A stretch of DNA of 16,498 nt from Hungatella sp. UBA7603. Its GTDB lineage: Bacteria > Bacillota > Clostridia > Lachnospirales > Lachnospiraceae. The notes beneath the pieces are model-generated. The model was not told the origin of the DNA. It did not search any database and saw only the letters and a program-made list of their open reading frames with translations. Both the position numbers and the translations under genes were made by a program. Where the stretch lies: NCBI GenBank assembly GCA_002478865.1, contig DLJZ01000018.1, positions 1 to 16,498 of the forward strand, given 5' to 3'. Below are positions 1-7,103 of this stretch, in pieces. Every line of letters begins with the position of its first letter. The first letter of the stretch is position 1.

Positions 1-948
<948 letters not shown>

Positions 949-1425
949 AATAGTTGTTTTAATAAGAAGTAGATCATCCAAAGTAGCTGACGAACCATAA
1001 GCCAACTGCTTTGGGTAAATTACTAGTTAGAGACAGTGGAAAATTCAGCAACAGGTGAAATAATAGTGGAAAACAGGCATTTGAAAAATTATTTTCTTTC
1101 ATAACTTTGCTCTGTTTTGAGCTTTTGCTGCTCTTCTTTTTACCATTGATCCACCATTCTTCTTGATGCATTTTGAGTTGCTATAGTTGCTCCTCATAGG
1201 AGGAATACCATTTTACACCTTTTTTTCCCTCCAGCGTATGCTGGGGGTATGTAATTATGGACATGCAGGATTCATTACAATGATTAATCAATAAAAATCC
1301 CTTTTACATTTCTTAACTGTTTCAAAGTTAAATCCTGGTTCTGGCCCATATAATAGTGCTGATATACGCTATGGTAGCTGTTAGAATAAATTAATCTACA
1401 AGAGATTTTAAAGGAGAGTGGGAGC
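949..1425. other. Gene-poor stretch after the collagen-like gene
   Basis: I see no convincing intact gene in these ~480 bases. A possible RNA hairpin pairs 978-986 with 1006-1014 (CCAAAGTAG with CTGCTTTGG, one wobble). It lacks a T-run, so it is not a clear terminator for the upstream gene. A second hairpin, CCAGC-GTAT-GCTGG, lies at 1231-1244. On the minus strand two short open frames (974-1171 and 1284-1490) have plausible codons near their 3' ends (PKAVGLWFVSYFG; NQDLTLKQLRNVKGIFID) but no recognisable family or start signal. They could be decayed remnants. Confidence 0.4.
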
Positions 1426-1530
1426 ATGAATACGAAATTTGGGAATGCAACAGACATATCGGAGCAAATCAGAGAATCCAACAAATACAATGGTTTTGTT
1501 AGATTCTCCTTCCAGATACTCTTCGATTAA
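1426..1530 (+). pseudogene. Possible truncated 5' end of an unknown gene (34 codons)
   Basis: An ATG at 1426 follows AAGGAGAGTGGGAGC, a good Shine-Dalgarno 9-10 bases upstream, so a real gene may once have begun here. The peptide starts MNTKFGNATDISEQIRES and then runs, from about 1501, into sequence that is the reverse complement of a kinase gene, ending at TAA 1528-1530. I do not recognise the first ~25 residues. The simplest view is a gene start cut off when it was joined to the kinase fragment. An intact 34-residue peptide cannot be excluded. Confidence 0.35.
1472..1508. repeat. Inverted repeat at the kinase breakpoint
   Basis: The left arm GAGAATCCAACA (1472-1483) pairs with TGTTAGATTCTC (1497-1508). 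Two further A-T pairs inside bring each arm to 14 nt with one mismatch, which is a G-U pair in minus-strand RNA. The loop is 9 nt. It spans the point where kinase homology ends, so it may mark a recombination or template-switch junction, or act as a hairpin. Confidence 0.6.
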
Positions 1531-1776
1531 ATAACTATTAGACTCATCTTTTTCTACGTTATAAACAATGGGGATTCCGGGATGTTGATGCTCCTTTAGA
1601 GCAAGGACTTCTCCTCTGAAACGATCGAAATTTAGAAAGCTTTTGGGTGACCGCTTGATCGCACGGTATTCCTCAAGTCCAAGATGAACCGCAAGCAAAA
1701 TTGTTCCTGCCCGTCCGGTTCCAAAGATACGGTATAGCTGATATTTTTCAGACAGAATGGTGCTTATTGCAGCCAC
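1501..1776 (-). pseudogene. Ser/Thr protein kinase, N-lobe remnant
   Basis: The reading frame begins with GTG at 1776 (the codon before it is a stop) and gives an Hanks-type kinase N-lobe. The pieces in order are KYQLYRIFGTGRAGTILLAV, with the Gly-rich loop G19-x-G21-x-x-G24; YRAIK, with the ATP-anchoring Lys41; FRGEV, with the alpha-C Glu56; and the hinge YLIEEYLEGES, ending at residue 92. Homology then stops abruptly at about base 1501. The frame continues 30 more codons with unrelated residues and ends at 1408. The catalytic loop (HRD), DFG motif and whole C-lobe, about two thirds of a normal kinase domain, are absent, so it cannot phosphorylate anything. The break coincides with an inverted repeat. 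No good ribosome site precedes the GTG. Confidence 0.75.
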
Positions 1777-1928
1777 CTACTTATTGCCTGTCCAATATCA
1801 TTTATTATCATCCATTTTTTCCATACTTTTAAATGATCAACTGGTTTTTGATGATTTTTTAATATAATTAACAGCAGATCATTCAACCATAGAAATTCTT
1901 AAAATAGTATTAGTTTCCGACTAAACTA

Positions 1929-1957
1929 TTGACACAAGATTTTAGTTGTGGTAACGT
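1929..1957 (+). promoter_or_regulatory. Sigma-A promoter, candidate antitoxin RNA promoter
   Basis: A perfect -35 TTGACA (1929-1934) is followed, after 17 bases, by TAACGT (1952-1957). Transcription would start near 1964 and run into the 3' side of the first small toxin unit, towards the hairpin at 2019-2051. No open frame follows, so a short non-coding RNA is likely. By position it fits a convergent antitoxin of the txpA/RatA kind; this role is inference. Short inverted repeats (TAGTTT at 1911, AAACTA at 1923; ACTAAA at 1920, TTTAGT at 1941) surround the -35. Confidence 0.55.
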
Positions 1958-2010
1958 TGAATTAGAAAGAAACAACCGCCCCACAACAAGGGGTTGGCCT
2001 TATACTAGAT

Positions 2011-2058
2011 AGAAAACTCCACCCTAGCAACTGCCAAGTGTACAAGGGTGGTTTTTCT
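2011..2058. terminator. Bidirectional terminator below toxin copy 1
   Basis: CCACCCT (2019-2025) pairs with AGGGTGG (2045-2051). Flanking AGAAAA and TTTTCT can extend the stem and give T-runs on both strands. It can end the minus-strand toxin mRNA and a plus-strand RNA from the promoter at 1929, so the two transcripts would overlap mainly here. Confidence 0.6.
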
Positions 2059-2089
2059 ATGTCCCATGAGGGACTCTATAGAAAAAACG

Positions 2090-2173
2090 TTACTTACAAT
2101 TATAAAATATAAAGGTAAGTAATGCTAAAACGAATGAACCAAAGGCCATTAAGTCCTTAAAGTCATACTTCAT
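2090..2173 (-). CDS. Small hydrophobic type I toxin-like peptide, copy 1
   Basis: A 27-residue peptide, MKYDFKDLMAFGSFVLALLT then FIFYNCK, too short for most gene finders. It has a charged start, one membrane-spanning hydrophobic stretch (about residues 9-24) and a Cys-Lys end, the pattern of the holin-like/TxpA class of small membrane toxins paired with antisense RNA. The start was chosen because GGGAGG stands 9-10 bases upstream; an in-frame ATG two codons earlier lies too close to that site. A near-identical second copy lies 285 bases away on the same strand. Membrane toxicity is inferred from family resemblance. Confidence 0.75.
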   Translation of the reverse strand: MKYDFKDLMAFGSFVLALLTFIFYNCK

Positions 2174-2181
2174 CCGCATCA

Positions 2182-2207
2182 CCTCCCATCTATGTAATTG
2201 TGGGAGG
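2182..2207 (-). promoter_or_regulatory. Hairpin hiding the ribosome site of toxin copy 1
   Basis: In the toxin mRNA CCTCCCA and TGGGAGG form a perfect 7-bp stem with a 12-nt loop, and the 3' arm is the Shine-Dalgarno itself. Translation should be blocked unless the hairpin is opened, a known control in type I toxin mRNAs. The same structure, with a compensatory difference, occurs in copy 2. Confidence 0.75.
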
Positions 2208-2244
2208 CCAAACCCTTGCAGAGACACGATTGTTCCTTAATAAA

Positions 2245-2273
2245 AGGATAACATTTCATATTTTAATTTACAA
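2245..2273 (-). promoter_or_regulatory. Promoter of toxin copy 1
   Basis: On the minus strand TTGTAA (2273-2268) and TATCCT (2250-2245) are 17 bases apart. The start would be near 2238, giving a leader of about 65 nt. The same arrangement, with similar boxes and spacing, sits before copy 2, which supports both. Confidence 0.6.
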
Positions 2274-2301
2274 TATATTTTCTAATTAATTCGAAAGATA
2301 C

Positions 2302-2340
2302 AACCACCCCTTTCACTCACTAAAGTTTACAAGGGTGGTT
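2302..2340. terminator. Terminator-type hairpin below toxin copy 2
   Basis: AACCACCC (2302-2309) pairs with GGGTGGTT (2333-2340), extended towards the loop by CTT/AAG with a one-base bulge. A short T-run follows in plus sense. It corresponds to the hairpin below copy 1 and probably ends the copy 2 mRNA. No comparably strong plus-strand promoter precedes it. Confidence 0.5.
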
Positions 2341-2374
2341 TTCTATGCCTGTTACAAGACTTTATGGAAAAACG

Positions 2375-2458
2375 CTACTTACAATTACAAAAAATAAAGG
2401 TAAGTAATGCTAAAATGAATGCACCAAAGGCCATAAGGTCTTTAAAGTCATATTTCAT
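2375..2458 (-). CDS. Small hydrophobic type I toxin-like peptide, copy 2
   Basis: A 27-residue peptide, MKYDFKDLMAFGAFILALLT then FIFCNCK, differing from copy 1 at three positions (Ser13 to Ala, Val15 to Ile, Tyr24 to Cys). Many codon differences are synonymous, which suggests selection for the peptide. The start was chosen for GGGAGGTGG ending about 7 bases upstream. The frame stays open upstream to 2629, but those residues read through the leader, hairpin and promoter and should not be counted as protein. The likely role is a membrane-acting toxin kept silent by an antisense RNA, by family resemblance only. Confidence 0.75.
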   Translation of the reverse strand: MKYDFKDLMAFGAFILALLTFIFCNCK

Positions 2459-2466
2459 TCGCACCA

Positions 2467-2492
2467 CCTCCCATCTATGTAATGATGGAAGG
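2467..2492 (-). promoter_or_regulatory. Hairpin hiding the ribosome site of toxin copy 2
   Basis: In the mRNA CCTTCCATC and GATGGGAGG pair over 9 bp, with a U-G wobble at position 4, around the 8-nt loop ATTACATA. The 3' arm contains the Shine-Dalgarno. Copy 1 has C-G where this copy has U-G, so pairing is kept while the sequence changes. Confidence 0.75.
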
Positions 2493-2529
2493 CCAACGCC
2501 CTTGCAGTGACACGATTGTTCTTGAAAAA

Positions 2530-2558
2530 ATGGTAAATTAATCCATTTTAATGTACAA
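2530..2558 (-). promoter_or_regulatory. Promoter of toxin copy 2
   Basis: On the minus strand TTGTAC (2558-2553) and TACCAT (2535-2530) are 17 bases apart. It aligns with the copy 1 promoter, including the ATTAAAAT at the start of the spacer. Confidence 0.6.
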
Positions 2559-2682
2559 TTATTTTTCATCGCAAACAAGAAAAGTTTTGTTCTACGTATC
2601 ATCCACCCATATCCAAACCGCCTTAACAATGTTACAGAAAAATTACAGGAAATAAGATCCCGTTCATTTGAAACAAAAAAAC

Positions 2683-2726
2683 AAAACCGGAAAATCCCAT
2701 GAATTACATAGGATACCCGGTTTTTT
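2683..2726. terminator. Bidirectional terminator before mecA
   Basis: AAAACCGG (2683-2690) pairs with CCGGTTTT (2717-2724). An inner ATCC/GGAT pairing shortens the loop. T-runs follow in both directions (TTTTTT from 2721 on plus; the A-rich 2671-2686 on minus). It insulates mecA from the toxin region. Confidence 0.8.
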
Positions 2727-2768
2727 GCATATAAACCTTAAATTTATATAAACTTTTTCACATAGTAA

Positions 2769-2798
2769 TTGCCTTTTTGCTATATTATATAGTATAGT
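2769..2798 (+). promoter_or_regulatory. Probable mecA promoter
   Basis: TTGCCT (2769-2774) and TATAGT (2793-2798) are separated by 18 bases in a very A+T-rich stretch, about 60 bases before the mecA start. Other TATA-like boxes overlap, so the exact -10 is uncertain. Confidence 0.45.
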
Positions 2799-2859
2799 TA
2801 TGTTGAGGAAGTATGTAAATATTCATTCACTATTTTTTAAAAGAACAGGAAGTGATCCT

Positions 2860-3579
2860 ATGAAGATAGAACGTATCAATGATAGTCAGATCCGTTGTAC
2901 GCTTACCAGCTTTGATTTAAGTGTCCGAAACCTTAATTTAGGCGAGCTTGCTTACGGCAGTGAAAAAGCCCGCAACCTGTTCCGCGAGATGATTCAGAAA
3001 GCCTCTAACGAAGTGGGATTTGAAGCAGAAGACATTCCTCTTATGGTAGAAGCAATTCCATTATCCAACGAAAGCGTAATGTTAGTTATTACTAAAATTG
3101 AAGATCCGGAAGAATTAGATACAAGATTTGCAAAATTTTCACCATCTACAGACGAAGACTTGGATTCCATGCCAGGAGATCTGGCCAGCGAACTATTAGA
3201 AGGTGCTGACGGTTTGTTAAATCTACTGGGAATCGATAAGAAGAACGAACCGGAAGCCGAAAAGCCAAAAGACTCTACTGGTGCTTCCTCCATACGAATC
3301 TACAGTTTTCAAAGTTTAGATCAGATTTCCGATGCCGCAAGGGCCATCGGACAGGTTTATGACGGAGAGAATACATTATATAAAAAGCCGGCTACCAGAC
3401 AGTATTTCCTGGTACTCAGCAACACTCCTGACAAGACTACAAACTTTAATCGTATTTGCAACCTGCTTGCAGAATACGGCTCCAAGATTCGTCAGGACTA
3501 CGCTTCTGAAGCGTACTACAAGGAACATTACGAGGTGCTGATTGAAGGTCATGCCCTTCAGTCCTTATCCAAACTTTAA
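2860..3579 (+). CDS. mecA: MecA adaptor protein for ClpC
   Basis: This 239-residue protein begins MKIERINDSQIRCTLTSFDL, the standard MecA N-terminus. Residues 1-85 form the substrate-binding N-domain, about 95-142 are an acidic, low-complexity linker, and 145-239 are the C-domain that docks on ClpC (IRIYSFQSLDQISDAARAI; YFLVLSNTPDKT; near the end YEVLIEGHALQSLSKL). MecA delivers target proteins to the ClpCP protease in the cytoplasm; in Bacillus subtilis the main target is the competence factor ComK, and which clients it has here is unknown. The ATG at 2860 was preferred to one at 2800 because AGGAAGTG stands just before it and the extra residues do not resemble MecA. It is a single-gene unit between two terminators, unrelated to the neighbouring sugar genes. 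Confidence 0.93.
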   Translation: MKIERINDSQIRCTLTSFDLSVRNLNLGELAYGSEKARNLFREMIQKASNEVGFEAEDIPLMVEAIPLSNESVMLVITKIEDPEELDTRFAKFSPSTDEDLDSMPGDLASELLEGADGLLNLLGIDKKNEPEAEKPKDSTGASSIRIYSFQSLDQISDAARAIGQVYDGENTLYKKPATRQYFLVLSNTPDKTTNFNRICNLLAEYGSKIRQDYASEAYYKEHYEVLIEGHALQSLSKL

Positions 3580-3618
3580 TCCGTTCCTTTGTCCATAGTA
3601 CTTCATCACAAATTAAGG

Positions 3619-3671
3619 AAAGGTGTCATAAAGCAGCTTATTATAGTTGCATTATGGCACCTTTCTTTTTT
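3619..3671 (+). terminator. mecA terminator
   Basis: AAAGGTGTCATAA (3619-3631) pairs with TTATGGCACCTTT (3652-3664), 13 bp with one wobble, followed by CTTTTTT. A strong intrinsic terminator for mecA. It may also stop the converging lacI-type gene, although the minus-side T-run is poor. Confidence 0.88.
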
Positions 3672-3697
3672 ATAATCATGGTTATTTTTATTCCTAA

Positions 3698-4711
3698 TTA
3701 TACGGATTTGCGCGGGACTAAATTGGTTCCTACTAAAATCTTGACGGGATCTGGAATCTTATCCGTGATAAGCTCCACCAGTCGTCTGGCCGCCAGCATT
3801 CCAATGCTCTGCTTTGGCACATGTATGGTAGTTAAGGTTGGTTCGATTATGGTGCTAATAGGAAGATTATCAAACCCAGCTATGGCCACATCCTGTGGAA
3901 TTCGATAGCCAAAGTCACGAAATGCTTTCATGGCACCAGCAGCAATAAAATCATTATCTGCAAAATAACACCTGGCTGGAGCTTCCCCTTGCTCTAAAAG
4001 TGTGGTCATGTCCGCATAAGCCCCTTCCATGGAAGGAGTAAGGCGATGGACCAGCGTCTTGGAAGAAGACATGCCATTTTGCCTTACCGCTTTATAAAAA
4101 CCGTCAGATCGTTCCAAAAAATTAGTTATGGGATAGGAAGATTGTAGATAACCGGGTTGCGCCTTACATTTTTTAATTAAATAGTCAGTTGCAAAAAATG
4201 CCCCCTGTACATTGTCAATGAGTACACAGTTTGTACTAATATGTTCGAAACTGGTATCTAACACCACAAGTGGAATCGGAAGCTTTGTAAATGGCTTAAA
4301 GTCATGCTCTGACATCTCCGTTCCCAGCAATAGAATTCCCTTGCTTCCTGAGCGAACCAAATCAGAGAGTTGATTCTCGACGCGGTCCTCTCCGTAAAGA
4401 TAAGAAACATTTAAGTGGTAAGGCGATTCTTTTAAACCAAGCCCTACCCCCTCTGAAAGTTGAGAGAAAAAAGGGGTATCTCCCACCACGGCTCCACTTT
4501 TCTTGTAAATAATAAAATGCACGGTTCCCTCATAGGAACTCTGCGAGAAGGACTCTTCTATTCTGGAAAAATCATAGCCATTTTCTTTTGCAGCCTCCAG
4601 TACTTTTTTTCGCGTTCTGGTACTAACTCCTGGTTTATTATGAAGAGCCATGGATATGGCAGCTTCCGATAGATTTAGAAGCTTAGCAAGCTCTTTCGCA
4701 GTCATGGACAT
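3698..4711 (-). CDS. LacI-family transcriptional regulator 1
   Basis: This 337-residue cytoplasmic DNA-binding regulator has the normal LacI length. Residues 3-50 are the helix-turn-helix and hinge (MTAKELAKLLNLSEAAISMA, then HNKPGVSTRTRKKVLEAA). The rest is the periplasmic-binding-protein-like sugar sensor, with the family motifs YFADNDFIAAGAMKAF and AGFDNLP. The start MSMTAK was chosen because AAAGGAGG lies 8 bases upstream; the longer open frame to 4747 has no ribosome site. It is divergent from the isomerase operon across 154 bases, and a shared motif lies in both promoters, so it probably represses its own gene and the operon until a pathway sugar binds. The effector cannot be read from sequence. 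Confidence 0.9.
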   Translation of the reverse strand: MSMTAKELAKLLNLSEAAISMALHNKPGVSTRTRKKVLEAAKENGYDFSRIEESFSQSSYEGTVHFIIYKKSGAVVGDTPFFSQLSEGVGLGLKESPYHLNVSYLYGEDRVENQLSDLVRSGSKGILLLGTEMSEHDFKPFTKLPIPLVVLDTSFEHISTNCVLIDNVQGAFFATDYLIKKCKAQPGYLQSSYPITNFLERSDGFYKAVRQNGMSSSKTLVHRLTPSMEGAYADMTTLLEQGEAPARCYFADNDFIAAGAMKAFRDFGYRIPQDVAIAGFDNLPISTIIEPTLTTIHVPKQSIGMLAARRLVELITDKIPDPVKILVGTNLVPRKSV

Positions 4712-4745
4712 TCCTGACCCTCCTTTTGATAAATCAACTAAATAC

Positions 4746-4774
4746 ACTGTATCAGATTAAGTAAATTAAGTCAA
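4746..4774 (-). promoter_or_regulatory. Promoter of lacI-type regulator 1
   Basis: On the minus strand TTGACT (4774-4769) and TACAGT (4751-4746) are exactly 17 bases apart. Transcription would start about 40 bases before the regulator's ATG. Confidence 0.65.
4760..4771. promoter_or_regulatory. Candidate operator O1
   Basis: AGTAAATTAAGT lies inside the spacer of the regulator 1 promoter. An almost identical element lies in the promoter of the divergent operon. I infer that it is a LacI-type binding site; it is less symmetric than a classical LacI operator. Confidence 0.4.
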
Positions 4775-4803
4775 TTAATTGCTAAATTACACTTAATTAT
4801 TCA

Positions 4804-4832
4804 TTGTTATTTAGTAAATATAAGTAAATAAT
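4804..4832 (+). promoter_or_regulatory. Promoter of the isomerase-transketolase-kinase operon
   Basis: TTGTTA (4804-4809) and AATAAT (4827-4832) are 17 bases apart, about 30 bases before the isomerase start. The -10 matches consensus at five of six positions. A candidate operator fills the spacer. Confidence 0.55.
4813..4825. promoter_or_regulatory. Candidate operator O2
   Basis: AGTAAATATAAGT lies between the -35 and -10 of the operon promoter. It equals O1 (AGTAAATTAAGT) except for one inserted base. Binding here would block RNA polymerase. Confidence 0.4.
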
Positions 4833-4865
4833 AGGAGTATCAAATGATTGGCAGGAGGTCATGTT

Positions 4866-6266
4866 ATGGCAAATGTAGTACTGGGGTTTGCCCCCACAAG
4901 GCGGAGTATCTTTTCCGCTCCAGATGCAGTAAAGTATGCGGATTTAACCAGGGCCAGGTTGGAGGAACTGGGTATTTCCTTTGTAGATATCAGTGATATC
5001 TCAGAAGATGGGCTGCTGCACCGGGAAGAAGACCGTATTAAGATCGAAGCACGGTTTAAAGAAAAAAAGGTCGATGGTTTATTTGTTCCTCACGGGAATT
5101 TTGGCACGGAATATGAAGTAGCCAGACTTGCAAAAGAACTTAACGTACCTGTACTTTTGTGGGGTCCCAGAGATGAACGTCCGGATGAGGATGGCATACG
5201 CTTAAGAGACAGTCAGTGCGGACTCTTTGCTACAGGTAAAGTGTTAAGAAGATTTCGCATTCCATTTACTTATTTATGCAACTGCCGGTTAGAGGATGAA
5301 GAGTTCGAACGGGGAATCCGTAATTTCCTTGCCGTATGTAACGTTGTAAAGACATTTCGGAAAACAAGAATTCTTCAAATCGGTCCCAGACCGTTTGATT
5401 TCTGGTCCACCATGTGCAACGAAGGGGAGCTTTTAGAGAAGTTCCAGATACAGCTTGCACCCATTCCTATGCCAGAATTAACAGCAGAGATTAAAAAGGT
5501 AAGACAAGACGAAGAAAAAATCAGGGAAATCATGTCATATTGCAGAGAGCATTTTAATATTGCAATTAAGGATGAAGAACTTGAGATGGTTGCAGCCTTA
5601 AAAGCAGCAATGAAAGCACTGGCGGAACGTTATGGCTGTAATGCCATTGCAATCCAATGCTGGAACGCCCTTCAAACAGAAATTGGTATCATGCCCTGCG
5701 CCGCCAACAGCCTGTTAAACGAAGAAGGTCTTCCCGTGGTATGCGAAACGGATATTCACGGTGCCATTACTGCGATTATGTGTGAGGCAGCCGGCATGGA
5801 CGAGGCAAGAACCTTTTTTGCCGATTGGACCGTTCGACACCCAGATAATGATAACGGAGAACTTCTCCAGCACTGCGGGCCATGGCCAGTTTCTTGTGCC
5901 GCTTGCAAACCAACCATTGGATATCCTCTTGCTTTTTCTCACCCTGGTGCGGTGGAGGCTCAGGCAAAACTTGGTGAGATGACTTTGTGCCGGTTTGACG
6001 GAGACAACGGCGAGTACTCTCTCCTTCTTGGAAATGCGAAAGGAATCGAAGGCCCTTACACCAAAGGAACTTATGTCTGGGTGGAAGTAAAGAACTTAAA
6101 ACGCCTGGAGGCTAAGATTGTGGAGGGACCTTATATCCATCATTGTGTGGGTATCCATAAAGATGTTGTTCCAGTTCTATATGAGGCCTGCAAGTATCTG
6201 GGAATTGCCCCAGATCTTTATGATGACAATGATGATGAAATAAAAGCATATATCCGTGGAGAATAA
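4866..6266 (+). CDS. L-fucose/L-arabinose isomerase-family protein, probable D-apiose isomerase
   Basis: This 466-residue cytoplasmic protein has the layout of the FucI/AraA isomerase superfamily: an N-terminal alpha/beta part (VDGLFVPHGNFGTEYEVARL; VPVLLWGPRDERPDEDG), a central domain, and a C-terminal domain from about residue 340. Likely metal ligands and catalytic residues are Glu294 and Asp296 in VCETDIHGA, His336 in LLQHCGPW and His425/426 in EGPYIHHCVGIH. Such enzymes interconvert aldoses and ketoses with Mn2+ or a similar metal. ATG 4866 was chosen because AGGAGG is 7 bases upstream; an in-frame TTG at 4848 overlaps that site. It is first in an operon with a split transketolase and a sugar kinase. 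With an apiosidase downstream, I infer D-apiose to apulose. It could instead act on another pentose or deoxyhexose. Family call is firm; substrate is not. Confidence 0.85.
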   Translation: MANVVLGFAPTRRSIFSAPDAVKYADLTRARLEELGISFVDISDISEDGLLHREEDRIKIEARFKEKKVDGLFVPHGNFGTEYEVARLAKELNVPVLLWGPRDERPDEDGIRLRDSQCGLFATGKVLRRFRIPFTYLCNCRLEDEEFERGIRNFLAVCNVVKTFRKTRILQIGPRPFDFWSTMCNEGELLEKFQIQLAPIPMPELTAEIKKVRQDEEKIREIMSYCREHFNIAIKDEELEMVAALKAAMKALAERYGCNAIAIQCWNALQTEIGIMPCAANSLLNEEGLPVVCETDIHGAITAIMCEAAGMDEARTFFADWTVRHPDNDNGELLQHCGPWPVSCAACKPTIGYPLAFSHPGAVEAQAKLGEMTLCRFDGDNGEYSLLLGNAKGIEGPYTKGTYVWVEVKNLKRLEAKIVEGPYIHHCVGIHKDVVPVLYEACKYLGIAPDLYDDNDDEIKAYIRGE

Positions 6267-6284
6267 GCAGAGATGGAGGAAAAC

Positions 6285-7103
6285 ATGGAAAGACTGAAAG
6301 AAAAAGCGTATGAACTGCGCAGAGATATCATCGAAGAAATCTATCATTCCAAAGCTGGTCATGTGGGTGGGGATTTAAGTGTAATCGATATCTTAACTGT
6401 ACTTTATTATCAAGTCATGAATATAAACCCAGAAAATATAAAGGATGAGAATAGAGACCGTTTTCTTCTAAGTAAAGGCCACTGTGTGGATGCCCTTTAC
6501 ATGGTTCTTGGTGACAAAGGATTTTTTAATAAGCAGGAGGCCATTGATACCTTTTGTGCCTTTGGTTCCCCATACATCGGCCACCCCAATACAGATGTGC
6601 CAGGGATTGAAATTAATTCTGGGTCATTAGGCCACGGACTTTCTTTGGGCGTTGGCATGGCTCTTGCTGCTAAAATGGATGAAAAAACCTACCGCACCTA
6701 CGTGGTGCTGGGAGATGGCGAGATGGCGGAAGGTTCTAACTATGAGGCCATGATGTCTGCTGCCCATTATAAACTTGATAATCTTTGCGCTACCGTTGAT
6801 TTAAATGGGCTTCAAATTAGCGGACCTACCAAAGATGTGATGTGTACCAGTGATTTGGGCGCTAAATTTAGAGCATTTGGCTGGAATGTAATTGACGTAG
6901 AAGATGGCAATGACTGCGAGGAGTTACTTTCTGCTTATCAACAGGCTGCTTTGGTAAAAGGTCAGCCAACTGCAGTGATTGCTCATACGGTAAAAGGCAA
7001 GGGAGTCTCCTTTATGGAAAACCAGAAAGGGTGGCATCATGGGGTACTAAAGGAAGAACAGTACCAGATGGCAATCAAAGAATTAGAGGAGGTGCTCCAA
7101 TGA
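6285..7103 (+). CDS. Transketolase, N-terminal subunit
   Basis: This 272-residue subunit carries the thiamine diphosphate (pyrophosphate-binding) half of transketolase. Visible are SKAGHVGGDLS (about 22-32), KGHCVDALY, the active-site segment SGSLGHGLSLGVGMALA (about 112-128) and the cofactor motif GDGE (143-146) ... DLNGLQISG with Asn174, the GDG-x~28-N signature. The partner subunit follows with a 4-bp ATGA overlap, so the two are translationally coupled. The start at 6285 has GGAGG five bases before it; an in-frame ATG at 6273 overlaps that Shine-Dalgarno and would add four residues. Split transketolases occur in many sugar operons as specialised ketol transferases. Here it probably acts on the phosphoketose made by the neighbouring kinase, which would correspond to apulose-4-phosphate transketolase subunit A (AptA-type). 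That specificity is inferred. Confidence 0.9.
   Translation: MERLKEKAYELRRDIIEEIYHSKAGHVGGDLSVIDILTVLYYQVMNINPENIKDENRDRFLLSKGHCVDALYMVLGDKGFFNKQEAIDTFCAFGSPYIGHPNTDVPGIEINSGSLGHGLSLGVGMALAAKMDEKTYRTYVVLGDGEMAEGSNYEAMMSAAHYKLDNLCATVDLNGLQISGPTKDVMCTSDLGAKFRAFGWNVIDVEDGNDCEELLSAYQQAALVKGQPTAVIAHTVKGKGVSFMENQKGWHHGVLKEEQYQMAIKELEEVLQ

Larger units (their letters stand above)
1963..2558 (-). repeat. Tandem duplication of a small toxin unit
   Basis: Two similar units follow each other in the same orientation (about 1963-2273 and 2290-2558). Each holds, in minus-strand order: promoter, ~65-nt leader containing the conserved block ACAATCGTGTC, hairpin over the ribosome site, 27-codon peptide gene, and a CCACCC/GGGTGG hairpin after the gene. 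Coding and leader parts are most alike; the 3' flanks and the distance to the terminator differ, so the copies have diverged for some time. Confidence 0.8.

Noticed and set aside
974..1171. Minus-strand open frame of 65 codons
   Set aside because: No ribosome site, low-complexity Lys/Ser start and no recognisable family. At best a decayed remnant.
1832..1860. Weak hairpin AATGATCAA / TTGATGATT with a T-run on plus
   Set aside because: A+T-rich with a central mismatch and no gene upstream that needs a terminator there; likely chance.
2459..2629. N-terminal extension of toxin copy 2 to 84 residues
   Set aside because: The extra codons run through the conserved leader, the SD-hiding hairpin and the promoter; copy 1 has no equivalent long frame.
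2800..2859. Longer MecA start at ATG 2800
   Set aside because: It lies at the promoter and lacks a ribosome site; MecA proteins begin at MKIERI, here at 2860 with a good Shine-Dalgarno.
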